64,000 nucleotides of DNA from Pseudoruminococcus_B sp937901805 (GCA_963560245.1 CAUWNS010000003.1:73316-137315), one strand, 5' to 3'. Counted from the stretch's first letter, positions 32,113-41,474 are shown. The notes: a model not told the origin generated them from the sequence alone. A program made the numbers and translations.

Positions 32113-34494
32113 ATGAATCTATCAATGAAATGGCTGGCTGACTATACGAAAATTGAAACCACGCCAAAAGAATTCTCTGATAAAATGACCATGTCCGGCT
32201 CCAAGGTAGAAGGATATGAAATCGAAGGCGAAGAAATTCAAAAGGTTGTCGTCGGCAAAATCCTCTCCATTGAACCGCATCCCAACGCCGATAAGCTCGT
32301 CGTCTGCATGGTTGACGTTGGAACAGGCGAACCGCTTCAAATTTGTACAGGGGCCACCAACTTGAAGGCCGGAGACTATGTCCCGGTTGCCCTGGACGGC
32401 TCTACCCTGCCGGGCGGTAAAAAAATCCGCAAGGGAAAACTCCGCGGGATGGAGAGCAGCGGCATGCTCTGCTCCCTCTCCGAATTGAACCTGACCGTCC
32501 ATGATTTTCCAAACGGGATTGAAGACGGTATCTATGTACTGGAAGAAGAGGCTCCGCTCGGGCAGGATATCCGCGAAACACTGGGTCTTAATGATGTTTC
32601 CGTGGAATTTGAAATCACTTCCAACCGTCCGGACTGTCTGTCTGTAATCGGCTTGGCACGGGAGGCCGCTGCAACCTATGGTACAGAACTGATGCTGCAT
32701 GAGCCTCAGGTTCAGGAATCTACAGAAGATGATATCCACAATTACCTGAGTGTTACTGTGGAAAATCCGGAGCTCTGCCCGCATTACATTGCCAGAGTTG
32801 TCAAAAATATCAAAATTGAACCATCCCCCCGCTGGATGCGGGAACGGCTGCGCGCCAGCGGCGTGCGCCCGATCAACAATATCGTCGATATCACAAACTA
32901 TGTCATGCTCGAATACGGCCAACCCATGCACGCGTTTGATTTGAAATACATGAAGGGCGGCAAAATTATTGTCCGCAACGCCAAGGACGGCGAGTCTATT
33001 ACTACTCTGGACGGGGAAAACAGAACTCTCTCCCCTGAAATGCTGGTCATTGCAGATGAAGAAAAACCCTCCGCAGTTGCCGGCGTCATGGGCGGAGAAT
33101 ACAGCGGGATTATGGATGACACCAATACGATTGTCTTTGAATCCGCCTGCTTCAACGGCCCTGCCGTCCGCCGGACCGCACAGAAACTCGGCATGCGCAC
33201 GGAAAGTTCCGGACGTTATGAGAAAGGGCTTGATCACAACACGACACTCCCCGCAGTTATGCGAGCCTGCGAACTGGTGCAGATGCTTGGCGCAGGGGAA
33301 GTCGTCAGCGGCGTCATCGACGTCAACAATGCAAATACTCAGCCTGTCGTTCTGAAACTGGAAACCGAATGGATCAACCATTTTCTCGATATCCACCTCA
33401 CCCGGGATGAAATGGCGGCTATCCTTACGAAAATCGGTTTCATTGTGGATGAACAGGATAACATCCATGTTCCCTCTTTCCGTTCGGATATTGAGCATAA
33501 AGCGGATATCGCGGAGGAAATCGCCCGTTTTTACGGCTATAACAAGATCCCGGTTACGCAAATCCGTGGAAGCGCAGAAGGGCATTTGACAAAAGCACAG
33601 AAATTTGAGCGGAAAGTCAACCAGACCATGGTCGCGCTCGGCTGTTATGAGATTATGACATACTCTTTCATCAGCCCGAAATATTACGACAAAATCGCCA
33701 TGCCTGCAGAAGACAAACGCCGTCAGTCTGTTACCATCCGCAACCCGCTCGGCGAAGATACCAGTATTATGCGCACAACCATGATCCCGTCCATGTTGGA
33801 AACCCTCTCGAAAAACTACAACAACCGCAATGCTGCTGCAAAAATGTTTGAAATCGGCAATATTTATCTGTCTCAAGGCGAAGGAAAACTCCCAGTGGAG
33901 GAACCGACGCTTGCAATCGGCATCTATGGGGACAATGCAGATTTCTTTACTTTAAAGGGAATCGTCGAGCAGCTGCTCGCCGCATGCGGTGTGGACGACG
34001 TGCAATATTCGGCGCAGAAGGAAAATCCCACCTTCCATCCGGGCAGATGTGCCGATATTTCTGTTAAGGAGAATTCCCTTGGCATGATGGGTGAGATTCA
34101 CCCCGTTGTTTTGGAAAACTATTCCATTGGCACAAAGGCTTATGTCGCAGTTTTAGATCTTCCGTCCATGATGGAACACGCCAATATGGAGAAGCAATAT
34201 ACACCGCTTCCAAAATACCCGGCGACTTCCCGCGATCTGGCACTACTCTGCGATGAGGAACTCCCAGTCGGAGAAATTGAAAAGACTATCCGCGGGGCTG
34301 TCAAAAATCACCTGGAAAGCGTCAATCTGTTCGACGTATACCGCGGAGCCCAGGTCGGAGAAGGCAAAAAAAGCGTCGCCTATACAATTACCATGCGTTC
34401 TGCCGACAGCACTCTGACAGACGAAGAGGCAGATGGAGCTGTGAAAAAGATTTTAAAGGCACTGGAAAAAATCGGAGTCAGTCTGCGCGCATAA
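32113..34494 (+). CDS. pheT: phenylalanine--tRNA ligase beta subunit
   Basis: 793 residues, 15 nt after pheS. Domain order is standard: N-terminal tRNA-binding EMAP/OB domain (VVVGKILSIEPHPNADKLVV near 45), B3/B4 editing domain (EFEITSNRPDCLSVIGLARE, then RVVKNIKIEPSPRWMRERLR), B5 domains, and the C-terminal ferredoxin-fold anticodon-binding domain (PKYPATSRDLALLCDEELPV near 695). It binds and edits tRNA-Phe together with PheS. Confidence 0.98.
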   Translation: MNLSMKWLADYTKIETTPKEFSDKMTMSGSKVEGYEIEGEEIQKVVVGKILSIEPHPNADKLVVCMVDVGTGEPLQICTGATNLKAGDYVPVALDGSTLPGGKKIRKGKLRGMESSGMLCSLSELNLTVHDFPNGIEDGIYVLEEEAPLGQDIRETLGLNDVSVEFEITSNRPDCLSVIGLAREAAATYGTELMLHEPQVQESTEDDIHNYLSVTVENPELCPHYIARVVKNIKIEPSPRWMRERLRASGVRPINNIVDITNYVMLEYGQPMHAFDLKYMKGGKIIVRNAKDGESITTLDGENRTLSPEMLVIADEEKPSAVAGVMGGEYSGIMDDTNTIVFESACFNGPAVRRTAQKLGMRTESSGRYEKGLDHNTTLPAVMRACELVQMLGAGEVVSGVIDVNNANTQPVVLKLETEWINHFLDIHLTRDEMAAILTKIGFIVDEQDNIHVPSFRSDIEHKADIAEEIARFYGYNKIPVTQIRGSAEGHLTKAQKFERKVNQTMVALGCYEIMTYSFISPKYYDKIAMPAEDKRRQSVTIRNPLGEDTSIMRTTMIPSMLETLSKNYNNRNAAAKMFEIGNIYLSQGEGKLPVEEPTLAIGIYGDNADFFTLKGIVEQLLAACGVDDVQYSAQKENPTFHPGRCADISVKENSLGMMGEIHPVVLENYSIGTKAYVAVLDLPSMMEHANMEKQYTPLPKYPATSRDLALLCDEELPVGEIEKTIRGAVKNHLESVNLFDVYRGAQVGEGKKSVAYTITMRSADSTLTDEEADGAVKKILKALEKIGVSLRA

Positions 34495-34505
34495 GCGGAT
34501 TTTTC

Positions 34506-34534
34506 TTGCTTTCATATGTGAAATGGTGTATGAT
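34506..34534 (+). promoter_or_regulatory. promoter of the IreB-family gene
   Basis: TTGCTT (34506-34511) and TATGAT (34529-34534), 17-nt spacer. Confidence 0.65.
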
Positions 34535-34575
34535 TAAGAATACATCGGCACATAATTCAATAAGGGGTGAAATGT

Positions 34576-34821
34576 ATGCACGAACCGACTATGACGTTTA
34601 AACTCCACGAAGATAAAGAAAGCGAAATGAAGCAGATTCTGACGGCTGTGTATGATGCGCTGACAGAAAAAGGATACAACCCTATTAACCAAATTGTCGG
34701 CTATATCCTTTCTGAGGACCCCACATACATCACGACCCATAAAAATGCCCGCAGCTTAATTCGTAGAATCGACCGTGACGAATTGCTTCAGGCACTGGTA
34801 AAATCTTATCTGCAAGCGTAA
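34576..34821 (+). CDS. IreB family regulatory phosphoprotein (UPF0297)
   Basis: 81 residues, highly typical: KQILTAVYDALTEKGYNPIN followed by QIVGYILSEDPTYITTHKNA and RSLIRRIDRDELLQALVKSY. IreB is a small cytoplasmic dimer phosphorylated by the Ser/Thr kinase IreK (PASTA kinase) in Enterococcus, where it affects cephalosporin tolerance. The start at 34576 is used because the GTG at 34567 is within the AGGGGTGA ribosome site. It has its own promoter and terminator; the usual partners (ruvX/yqgF, DUF1292) are not adjacent. Confidence 0.93.
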   Translation: MHEPTMTFKLHEDKESEMKQILTAVYDALTEKGYNPINQIVGYILSEDPTYITTHKNARSLIRRIDRDELLQALVKSYLQA

Positions 34822-34846
34822 TACCTATCTTTCTTTCCGTTTTCTC

Positions 34847-34889
34847 CCTAAGCGGCCAGGCAATTTTCTGTCTGACCGCTTAGGTTTTC
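34847..34889 (+). terminator. terminator of the IreB-family gene
   Basis: CCTAAGCGG (34847-34855) pairs with CCGCTTAGG (34876-34884), with further inner pairing, followed by TTTTCTT. Confidence 0.85.
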
Positions 34890-34905
34890 TTCATGGTTTT
34901 TTCAT

Positions 34906-34934
34906 TTTACTTTATCTGGTTTTTATGGTATAAT
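34906..34934 (+). promoter_or_regulatory. promoter of the 106-residue hypothetical gene
   Basis: TTTACT (34906-34911) and TATAAT (34929-34934), 17-nt spacer. Confidence 0.7.
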
Positions 34935-34989
34935 AATCAATACAGCCTCAAAATGATTCATTCGATACAAAAAAGGAGGTCAAGCAGAT

Positions 34990-35310
34990 ATGGCGGAAAA
35001 GAAAACTGAAAAAAAACTGCCGTTTCCCATGTATAAGGGAAAGCCCCTTGTCCGCAGCGGAAACACCCTATACTATGGCGACATGTCTGATGAATACGTC
35101 ATCATGATGCAAATTCTCTCCACTAAAGACTTCGACGGAGAACAAATTGCGGATAAAGTACAAGTTCAGTTAATGCTGACTGATCCGGAAGTGCGCCCCA
35201 AAAAACGTATTGTAAAAAAGAGTGAGCAAGACGGTTTATACAACGCAATGGATATCTCTTCTATTTGGTTGGCAAGAGCTTTGAAAGCAAAAGATTCTTC
35301 CGAAAATTAG
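34990..35310 (+). CDS. conserved-looking small protein of unknown function
   Basis: 106 residues with promoter, AAAGGAGG ribosome site and terminator, so certainly a gene, but I do not recognise the family. It starts with a Lys/Glu-rich tail, then FPMYKGKPLVRSGNTLYYGD, the segment EYVIMMQILSTKDFDGEQIA, and VQVQLMLTDPEVRPKKRIVK. Soluble, mixed alpha/beta, no membrane helix, no Cys. The PMYKGKPLVR..NTLYYG pattern with VIMMQIL suggests a small ligand-binding or RNA-associated protein, but that is speculation. Confidence 0.8.
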   Translation: MAEKKTEKKLPFPMYKGKPLVRSGNTLYYGDMSDEYVIMMQILSTKDFDGEQIADKVQVQLMLTDPEVRPKKRIVKKSEQDGLYNAMDISSIWLARALKAKDSSEN

Positions 35311-35345
35311 AAAAATCCCCGCACAGCATTTGTGCGGGGATTTTT
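35311..35345 (+). terminator. terminator of the 106-residue gene
   Basis: AAAAATCCCCGCACA (35311-35325) pairs perfectly with TGTGCGGGGATTTTT (35331-35345). Confidence 0.93.
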
Positions 35346-35376
35346 AGCGTCCATCTGTTTATCCTGCATACTTTCC

Positions 35377-35410
35377 AAAAAGAGGCCGGCTTATAAGCCG
35401 GCCTCTTTTT
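35377..35410 (-). terminator. terminator of the VanY-type gene
   Basis: AAAAAGAGGCCGGCTT and AAGCCGGCCTCTTTTT form a 34-bp perfect palindrome with an ATA-type turn, 35 nt past the minus-strand stop. Confidence 0.88.
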
Positions 35411-35444
35411 GCTTTTCCATATATTGATCGAGAACATGAAAATA

Positions 35445-36320
35445 TTATTGCACATAATGTCCGGTGATTACCAGATTCCCCATATTATCCTCAGAAACAA
35501 CCACATCAGAAAGTGTTGCCGGCAGGGAAAGTGTCTCCCCTTCCGGCTGGCGCGTAATCAAGTACTCCCCGCTTATATAATACTTCCCTACTGGAAGATG
35601 TTCATAATATTCCTCCAGACACCAGTTTTTATGATATAAAATTTGTGCATGCGGTTTCCCCACATAACGGATATGCCAAGGTTCATAGGAAATTCCGGTT
35701 TTCGAAGTTTTAAACTGAGGATAGCGAATGATAAAGCCATGTTTCCATCCCTCGGCGGAAATATATTTCGCTGCCTGAGATTTTAAAAATCCTGGACCCG
35801 CCAAACCAGACACATAGACATCCATTGCAAGCCCAGTTTCATGCTCGCTTGCCCCAGGCTGCGCAGAGGTTTCACTTCCCTCCTGTGCAAAAACCTCTTC
35901 CTGCTCCTGTCTGGAACGATAGGAATTGTTGACATAGAGCTGTTCTCCCGTTTCATTCAACACTGCCCTGCTCAGTTGGGAGTAGGGCTCCAGTACACAG
36001 GAATTCATCAACAATCCGGAATCTTTATATTCTTCTAAAGAATAGGAATTTTCTTCAGCCGGATGTTCCGCGTTGACCAGGACCAACGACTGCTCTATTC
36101 GGACGTCTCCCCTGTTCAGGAAATCCTCTGTACGGACAGGCTGTAAATCGGTATGGGAAAAGGAAATTTCCCGGAACTCCACCTGACGAAAAGGAATGGA
36201 AAACTGCTGCGTCAGGATGAATCTCCAATCATAACGAATGCAAAAAATACCTGTACCAAAAATCAATACTGCTGCAAGAACACAAAACAGAATTTTTTTA
36301 CCCATTTTCCTTTTCTTCAT
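35445..36320 (-). CDS. M15B (VanY-type) D-alanyl-D-alanine carboxypeptidase, membrane-anchored
   Basis: 291 residues. An N-terminal signal anchor (ILFCVLAAVLIFGTGIFCI, about 10-28) is followed by an extracellular peptidase domain. Zinc ligands and catalytic residues are in place: SEHETGLAMDVYVSG (His and Asp, around 155-170) and the motif YEPWHIRYVGKPHA (catalytic Glu and third-ligand His, around 215-228), with NNSYRSRQEQEEVF upstream as in VanY. It trims the terminal D-Ala of peptidoglycan stem peptides. No vanS/R or vanH/A/X genes are near, so a housekeeping wall-remodelling role is likeliest. Confidence 0.93.
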   Translation of the reverse strand: MKKRKMGKKILFCVLAAVLIFGTGIFCIRYDWRFILTQQFSIPFRQVEFREISFSHTDLQPVRTEDFLNRGDVRIEQSLVLVNAEHPAEENSYSLEEYKDSGLLMNSCVLEPYSQLSRAVLNETGEQLYVNNSYRSRQEQEEVFAQEGSETSAQPGASEHETGLAMDVYVSGLAGPGFLKSQAAKYISAEGWKHGFIIRYPQFKTSKTGISYEPWHIRYVGKPHAQILYHKNWCLEEYYEHLPVGKYYISGEYLITRQPEGETLSLPATLSDVVVSEDNMGNLVITGHYVQ

Positions 36321-36625
36321 AAATCACTTTCCTTTCAAAGTATAATCAAACCGTCAGGAAAACACCGAAATTCCACTCCATTGATGGATTGCAGAAGGTC
36401 TTACTACACACTGGAATGATTCATGGAAACACAAAAAATACAAAACTTTACATTTATCCCACAACCTGTAAAAGATTATTCACATCACATCATCTAAAAA
36501 GTCTTGTCCACTGATTGGAAATCCCTTTGTTTAAACAGTAAGACAGGTTCCCCCAACGTAAAACGGACGGGGAAACTCATACATATGAAATGCAAAAAAT
36601 TCTATTCTAAGTTGCAGAACAATCT
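36321..36625. other. intergenic, no gene seen
   Basis: About 305 nt between the convergent-side end of the MATE gene and the start of the VanY-type gene. AT-rich; no open frame with a ribosome site and no clear terminator for the MATE gene. Confidence 0.5.
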
Positions 36626-37972
36626 CTATTCCCGGGTGACGTTGCGAATCCAACGATTGGAGCGCAAACGCAGGAAAGCGATAATCACTTTGATAAACTG
36701 ATCGATTCTGGTACATAAAAAGACAATCGGTGCAGGAAGATTCATCCAAAACGCTGCAATTGCCGACAAAGGAAGCACTATAAGCCAACCGCAGATCAAA
36801 TCAACAAGAACCACAAAGTTTCCATCCCCTGCCCCGCGGTTAATTCCAACGAAACAGGTCGCCGCATAAGCAGTCGCCCATATGGTGACAGCTCCAAAAA
36901 CCATGAACTGCTCTGCAACTTCCTTGGTTGCGTCAGTGACATTGTAAAAGGAGACTGCAACGCCACGGATAAGATATACAAACAGTGCTGCAACAAACCC
37001 AAAACAGAAAAACAAGACTTGCAGGGTATTGGAATACTTTCTGGCAAGCTGGTAATTTCCAGCGCCCACCGTTTTTCCAATAATGACGCAGGCGCCTGCA
37101 CCAAGACCCCAGATAAAAATCATAGCCAGTTCCAGCACAACATCCGTCATGCTGTTTGCAGAAACTGCCTGAGATCCAAGGTGCCCCATAATCCCTGCTT
37201 TGAAATTTCCGACAAGACCCCATAATAAATCCCCGATAATAATAGGAACGCCGTATTTACCAAAGTCTTTCCACAGATCAAAGTCACTGCGCAAAATATC
37301 CCTCGGCTGAAAAGCAACCCGTTTTTCAAAACAAAAAACATAGATAAGTACGACCAGAAATTCCACGACGCGGGTAATCAGAGTGGATAAACCTGCTCCA
37401 TTGACTCCCATGCGCGGGGCGCCGAATTTTCCAAAAATGAACACATAGTTCATAGATAGATTGACAAAGAACGAACAAATGGATACTACCAGCGCAATTT
37501 TGACAACTTCCACTCCGCGCAGCATAGAAAGAAGCGTAGTTGACACAGACATCGTCAAATAGGAAAAACAGACAATCCGCAAATAACCTGCTCCTGCTTC
37601 CACAATCGCCTGCTCATTCGTGAACAGGGAAAGGACAAACTGTGGAAAACAAATACAGACAAGCGTAACGAAAGCGGAAAAGGTGAGGCAAACTTTCAAC
37701 CCAATTGCAAATACAGTACGAATACGCTCCATATCATGTTTACCCCAATACTGGGAAATCAGTACTGCGGTACCTCCAGAGACACCGCCGATAAATTTCC
37801 CGACAATGAAGCTGACCTGGTTTGCCAGCGCTACCCCGGAAAGCGCCACTTCCCCCAATTTCCCTACCATAACGGTATCGGACATATTCAATCCGAAAGA
37901 AATCAGGTTTTGAAAAGCAACTGGAAGCGCAATGAGCAAAAGGGATTTATAAAAACTCTTGTCTCTGACCAT
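36626..37972 (-). CDS. MATE family efflux transporter
   Basis: 448 residues from the ATG at 37972, which has GGGGGA 8 nt upstream; a longer frame to 38053 lacks a ribosome site and overlaps the promoter. Twelve membrane segments; MATE signatures QNLISFGLNMSDTVMVGKLG near residue 18, GTAVLISQYWGK near 67, and in the second half NSMTDVVLELAMIFIWGLGA and ATCFVGINRGAGDGNFV. Probably an Na+- or H+-driven exporter; substrate unknown. Confidence 0.93.
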   Translation of the reverse strand: MVRDKSFYKSLLLIALPVAFQNLISFGLNMSDTVMVGKLGEVALSGVALANQVSFIVGKFIGGVSGGTAVLISQYWGKHDMERIRTVFAIGLKVCLTFSAFVTLVCICFPQFVLSLFTNEQAIVEAGAGYLRIVCFSYLTMSVSTTLLSMLRGVEVVKIALVVSICSFFVNLSMNYVFIFGKFGAPRMGVNGAGLSTLITRVVEFLVVLIYVFCFEKRVAFQPRDILRSDFDLWKDFGKYGVPIIIGDLLWGLVGNFKAGIMGHLGSQAVSANSMTDVVLELAMIFIWGLGAGACVIIGKTVGAGNYQLARKYSNTLQVLFFCFGFVAALFVYLIRGVAVSFYNVTDATKEVAEQFMVFGAVTIWATAYAATCFVGINRGAGDGNFVVLVDLICGWLIVLPLSAIAAFWMNLPAPIVFLCTRIDQFIKVIIAFLRLRSNRWIRNVTRE

Positions 37973-38009
37973 TGTATTTCCCCCTTTATGGAAAACCTTT
38001 ACTACTTTT

Positions 38010-38038
38010 ATTGTAGCCAGAGTATAAACAATCTGCAA
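38010..38038 (-). promoter_or_regulatory. promoter of the MATE gene
   Basis: On the minus strand TTGCAG (38038-38033) and TACAAT (38015-38010), 17-nt spacer. An ATTATC/GATAAT inverted repeat lies 50 nt further upstream (about 38090-38110). Confidence 0.7.
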
Positions 38039-38480
38039 GCGATCCGACAACAATTTTTATATCAAAAATTCAGAAATCATTAACTACATTATCGATATTT
38101 TAGATAATATGATTGTATAAAACTAGGATGATTGAATAGAATCCCCTCCTCAGATTTTTGCTTTTGGGAATAACCTGATCATAGAGTTCTTACAAACCAA
38201 TCTATGCTGAAAAAGATTAGATTTTATACCTGTTTGATAACACGGCACAACAATGGTTTGAGAATCAATGCCAAGCGATGCTTTCTAGAAGATATTCTCC
38301 GTTGCATTACAGAAAATTTAATGGTTGTAGGATTTACAATAGCGGAATATCTTCCTTTTGATGAATATAAACTACATAAGTTATTCTGAAAATCAATATA
38401 TTTACAGAGTAATGTCATTCACCCATTGAATTTGTCGTTTGCAAACCGACAAGATGAACCGTTCCATAGCAGTCGTGCAA
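38039..38480. other. AT-rich intergenic stretch, no gene seen
   Basis: About 440 nt, clearly more AT-rich than its surroundings. A 61-codon frame at 38204-38389 has no ribosome site and no recognisable content. Confidence 0.5.
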
Positions 38481-38522
38481 AGAGAAAGCCCTGCGCCGGC
38501 AAACCGGCATAGGGCTTTCTCT
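38481..38522. terminator. terminator of the NERD-domain gene
   Basis: AGAGAAAGCCCT(GC)GCCGG and CCGGC(AT)AGGGCTTTCTCT form a long stem with CAAA loop, 16 nt past the minus-strand stop. Confidence 0.88.
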
Positions 38523-38537
38523 TTAAAATTTCAAAAT

Positions 38538-39215
38538 TCATTGCTTGGACTTCACATATTTTAAATGCGCTTTTTTCTCCCTTTTTGAAACATGAGAATA
38601 GGGTTTTAAAAAATTTTCCAATTGAATGATTTCCCGCCTGGAAAGGCGCGGACAAAAACGAGAAACCTTTTTCATTGTACGGCGAAGTTTTCTTTCTTTG
38701 ATAACGGGACAAAAACCAGTACGTACTTTTACCCGTTTGAGCCGCCCCGGTCCGCAGAATACCACGATCGGATGCATCAGGCGATCTTCCCGGATAGAAA
38801 GCACTTTTTTCAAAGCATTGTAATGCGCCCGGTTCTGTGCAATAGGATTATAAAATTCAAATCCCCGGCTCGCAGAAAGTGCATGATACCACTTGGCTGC
38901 ATCCTCATCTCCGTACACTTCTCCAGAATAATGTTTGCATTCCAAAATAAAAATGCCACGGCGGCACAGACAAAGCAGATCAATTTCCGTAGTAGCCCCT
39001 TTTTGATTTGGGAGATACAGGTTCGTCAATACCCGATATGTACCAAATCGGCAGGAAAGTTTTTGAGCAAGCTGCTGCTCTGCATCGCTGCCAATTTGCC
39101 GCAGATGCTTTTGCTGTTTTTTCTTTCTTACCAAATTTCGGAAATACCAGAATAAAATCAGGAGTAACAAGAGACAAAAAAAGAAAGAACAGATAATCCA
39201 ACACCGGTTTTCCAA
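38538..39215 (-). CDS. membrane-anchored NERD (nuclease-related) domain protein
   Basis: 225 residues if started at the TTG at 39215 (GCGGAGG 10 nt upstream and the promoter just ahead). One N-terminal helix (WIICSFFFCLLLLLILFWYF), a basic stop-transfer, then a NERD domain: GSDAEQQLAQKLSCRFGTYR, GATTEIDLLCLCRRGIFILE and CKHYSGEVYGDE, i.e. the D...E-x-K nuclease core, plus HPIVVFCG. The C-terminal 60 residues are very basic (KKVSRFCPRLSRREIIQLEN...), which fits nucleic-acid contact. NERD proteins are thought to process DNA but few are characterised; this one would face the cytoplasm from the membrane. Confidence 0.85.
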   Translation of the reverse strand: MENRCWIICSFFFCLLLLLILFWYFRNLVRKKKQQKHLRQIGSDAEQQLAQKLSCRFGTYRVLTNLYLPNQKGATTEIDLLCLCRRGIFILECKHYSGEVYGDEDAAKWYHALSASRGFEFYNPIAQNRAHYNALKKVLSIREDRLMHPIVVFCGPGRLKRVKVRTGFCPVIKERKLRRTMKKVSRFCPRLSRREIIQLENFLKPYSHVSKREKKAHLKYVKSKQ

Positions 39216-39246
39216 ACAACCACATCCTCCGCAAACGATGATTTTT

Positions 39247-39275
39247 ACTATATCGGGTTTAAAGAAAAAAATCAA
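39247..39275 (-). promoter_or_regulatory. promoter of the NERD-domain gene
   Basis: On the minus strand TTGATT (39275-39270) and TATAGT (39252-39247), 17-nt spacer, 31 nt before the TTG start. Confidence 0.65.
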
Positions 39276-39514
39276 GAACATATTTTCTTTGTAAACAAAT
39301 TTTCAAGCGGATTCCATCTTTTCTCATCCAGTGGTATAATGGAAACGCAAAACTGAAAAAACTGTCAAAAAAGATGAGGATTCTTTTCCAATTTCCCGCA
39401 AAAGCATTGTGTTTTATAAAATGTTGGATTTTGCGGAAAATATGAAAAGTATATAAAAGCTGTTTGGAATCCTCAGTTATTCAAAACGGCACAATCGCCC
39501 GAAGGAGTGTTCCC

Positions 39515-40936
39515 GTGAACCGATACAAAAAGTTATTATCCAATACCGTATTATTTGCCATCGGTACTTTTAGTTCCAAAGCACTGGTTTTTTTGCTGAT
39601 GCCGCTGTATACGGCTGTCCTGTCCACTGAAGAGTACGGCACCGTCGATCTGATTATACAAGCGGGGAACCTATTGCTGCCGCTGGTATCTGTGGGTATT
39701 ATCAACGCAATTGTCCGTTTTGGACTGGATTCTTCTGTGCGTAAAAGCGATGTCTTTACGGTAGGGCTGACTACAGTCTTTTTCGGTTTCCTCGTTCTAC
39801 TGCTTTTTAACCCTTTGCTCAAAAAAATTTCCTATATATCTGAAAATATCATACTGATTTATTTATTTGTCCTGATGTCCTGTCTGCGCAGCATCTGTCA
39901 TCAATTTGTACGCTCAATGGAAATGGTCAAGCTATACACAGTCGATGGTATTTTTAGCACCTTCACTACCATTATGTTCAATATTCTGTTCCTGGTGGTA
40001 CTCAAACTCGGAATTACCGGCTATGTACTTGCCACAGTCTGTGCAGATTTTCTTTCTGCATTCCTTTTATTCCTCATTGCGCGGCTATATCGATATATCC
40101 GTTTTAAAGGGATTAAAAAACAAATTGTCTTCGACATGCTCAAATATGCAGTACCGATGATCCCAAATACCATGTTTTGGTGGATTACCAGTGCTTCCGA
40201 TCGCTACATCATCTCCTTTCACCTTGGGAATGACGTCAATGGATTGTATGCAGCAGCGTCGAAAATCCCCACGATTATCACCCTATTTTCCTCTATCTTC
40301 ATGGATGCCTGGCAGATGTCCGCGGTTACAGAAAAGGGAACCATTGAGCGCAACCGCTTTTTTACCAATGTCTTCGGAACCTATCAATCTTTGATTTTTG
40401 CAGTCGGTTCCGGGTTGATCCTTTGTTCAAAGCTGTTTACCAAAATTATGGTTGCTCCGTCTTATTATGAGTCATGGAGATTTATTCCATTTCTGATTAT
40501 GGCAACCTCTTTTTCCTGCCTGGTAAGTTTTTTAGGCAGTGTGTATATGGTTGAGAAAAAAAGTGTCTTGAATTTTCTAACCACCGCAGCAGGGGCAGTC
40601 ATCAACATCGTGCTCAATCTGCTTTTAATCCCGAAATTAGGCGCAAACGGCGCGGCACTCGCTACTTTTGCCAGTTATTTCACAGTGTTCCTGCTGCGTG
40701 CAGTTGACACCAAGCGCTTTGTTAAAATCCGTTTCAGCAGCTTGAAGCTGGCGCTGAATACTCTGCTCCTGCTATCCCAAAGTCTTGTCCTGATTTTTGA
40801 AATCCCAGGTTGGATTGTTATAGAAATCGGCATTACTGTCCTGATGTTACTGCTCAATTTGAAATCCATTTTTGAAAGCCTCAGCCGTATTTTTTTCCGG
40901 TTTAAAGCAAAAGCTGCCCGCTCTAAGAGAACTTAA
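39515..40936 (+). CDS. polysaccharide (Wzx-type) flippase family protein
   Basis: 473 residues from the GTG at 39515, with GAAGGAG 8 nt upstream; a TTG at 39464 extends the frame but has no ribosome site. Twelve to fourteen membrane helices. Family hallmarks of the MVF/Wzx superfamily: LLSNTVLFAIGTFSSKALVF at the N-terminus, LYTAVLSTEEYGTVDLI, FDMLKYAVPMIPNTMFWWIT near residue 205, and SDRYIISFHLGNDVNGLYAA. It would flip lipid-linked oligosaccharides across the membrane for capsule or surface glycan. No glycosyltransferase genes are adjacent, so its glycan is made elsewhere. Confidence 0.9.
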   Translation: MNRYKKLLSNTVLFAIGTFSSKALVFLLMPLYTAVLSTEEYGTVDLIIQAGNLLLPLVSVGIINAIVRFGLDSSVRKSDVFTVGLTTVFFGFLVLLLFNPLLKKISYISENIILIYLFVLMSCLRSICHQFVRSMEMVKLYTVDGIFSTFTTIMFNILFLVVLKLGITGYVLATVCADFLSAFLLFLIARLYRYIRFKGIKKQIVFDMLKYAVPMIPNTMFWWITSASDRYIISFHLGNDVNGLYAAASKIPTIITLFSSIFMDAWQMSAVTEKGTIERNRFFTNVFGTYQSLIFAVGSGLILCSKLFTKIMVAPSYYESWRFIPFLIMATSFSCLVSFLGSVYMVEKKSVLNFLTTAAGAVINIVLNLLLIPKLGANGAALATFASYFTVFLLRAVDTKRFVKIRFSSLKLALNTLLLLSQSLVLIFEIPGWIVIEIGITVLMLLLNLKSIFESLSRIFFRFKAKAARSKRT

Positions 40937-40954
40937 GGAAAGGAAGGCATTGAA

Positions 40955-41434
40955 ATGGCTGACATGTTAATCAATCTCTATAGGCTTCCCCAAAACAACT
41001 CGCACTTCCCAGAGGAAAACGGAATCCGTATCAAACGCGCCCTTCCCCCGGATAAATCCAAAATCCTTGCATTCATCCGAGAGGAATTCCAGGCAGGATG
41101 GGCGGACGAATGCGAACATGCCCTTTCTCATGATCCATGCGGGTGCTATCTCGCCGTCCGGAATGGAGAAATTTTGGGATTCGCCTGCTACGACGCCACT
41201 GCTAAAGGGTACTTTGGCCCGACAGGAGTAAAAGAATCGGAACGCCGGCAGGGTATTGGGGCCGCTCTCCTCCACGCCTGTCTGCATGCTATGCGGGAAC
41301 AGGGATATGGATATGCAATTGTCGGCTGGACTGCCAAAAGCGCAATCCCTTTTTATGAGAAAGAAGCCGGTGCGGTACTGATTGCAAATTCAGAGCCGGA
41401 ACAGAGTATTTACTCTAATATGATCGATCAGTAA
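40955..41434 (+). CDS. GNAT family N-acetyltransferase
   Basis: 159 residues, 18 nt after the flippase gene and probably cotranscribed (AAGGAAAGGAAGG before the ATG). GNAT motif A is VKESERRQGIGAALLHACLH (about 90-109), preceded by GEILGFACYDATAKGYFGPT and followed by GYAIVGWTAKSAIPFYEKEA. Substrate unknown; the context could suggest acetylation linked to the cell surface, but this is weak. Confidence 0.9.
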   Translation: MADMLINLYRLPQNNSHFPEENGIRIKRALPPDKSKILAFIREEFQAGWADECEHALSHDPCGCYLAVRNGEILGFACYDATAKGYFGPTGVKESERRQGIGAALLHACLHAMREQGYGYAIVGWTAKSAIPFYEKEAGAVLIANSEPEQSIYSNMIDQ

Positions 41435-41439
41435 AGATA

Positions 41440-41474
41440 AAAAATCCTGGCAGAAATACTGCCAGGATTTTTTA
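41440..41474 (+). terminator. terminator of the flippase-GNAT unit
   Basis: AAAAATCCTGGCA (41440-41452) pairs with TGCCAGGATTTTT (41460-41472). Confidence 0.92.

Noticed and set aside
32122..33876. 584-codon open frame antisense to pheT
   Set aside because: Fully inside a certain essential gene, no ribosome site or family content; a by-product of codon bias on the opposite strand.
38204..38389. 61-codon open frame in the AT-rich gap
   Set aside because: No ribosome site, no promoter at proper distance and no recognisable content.
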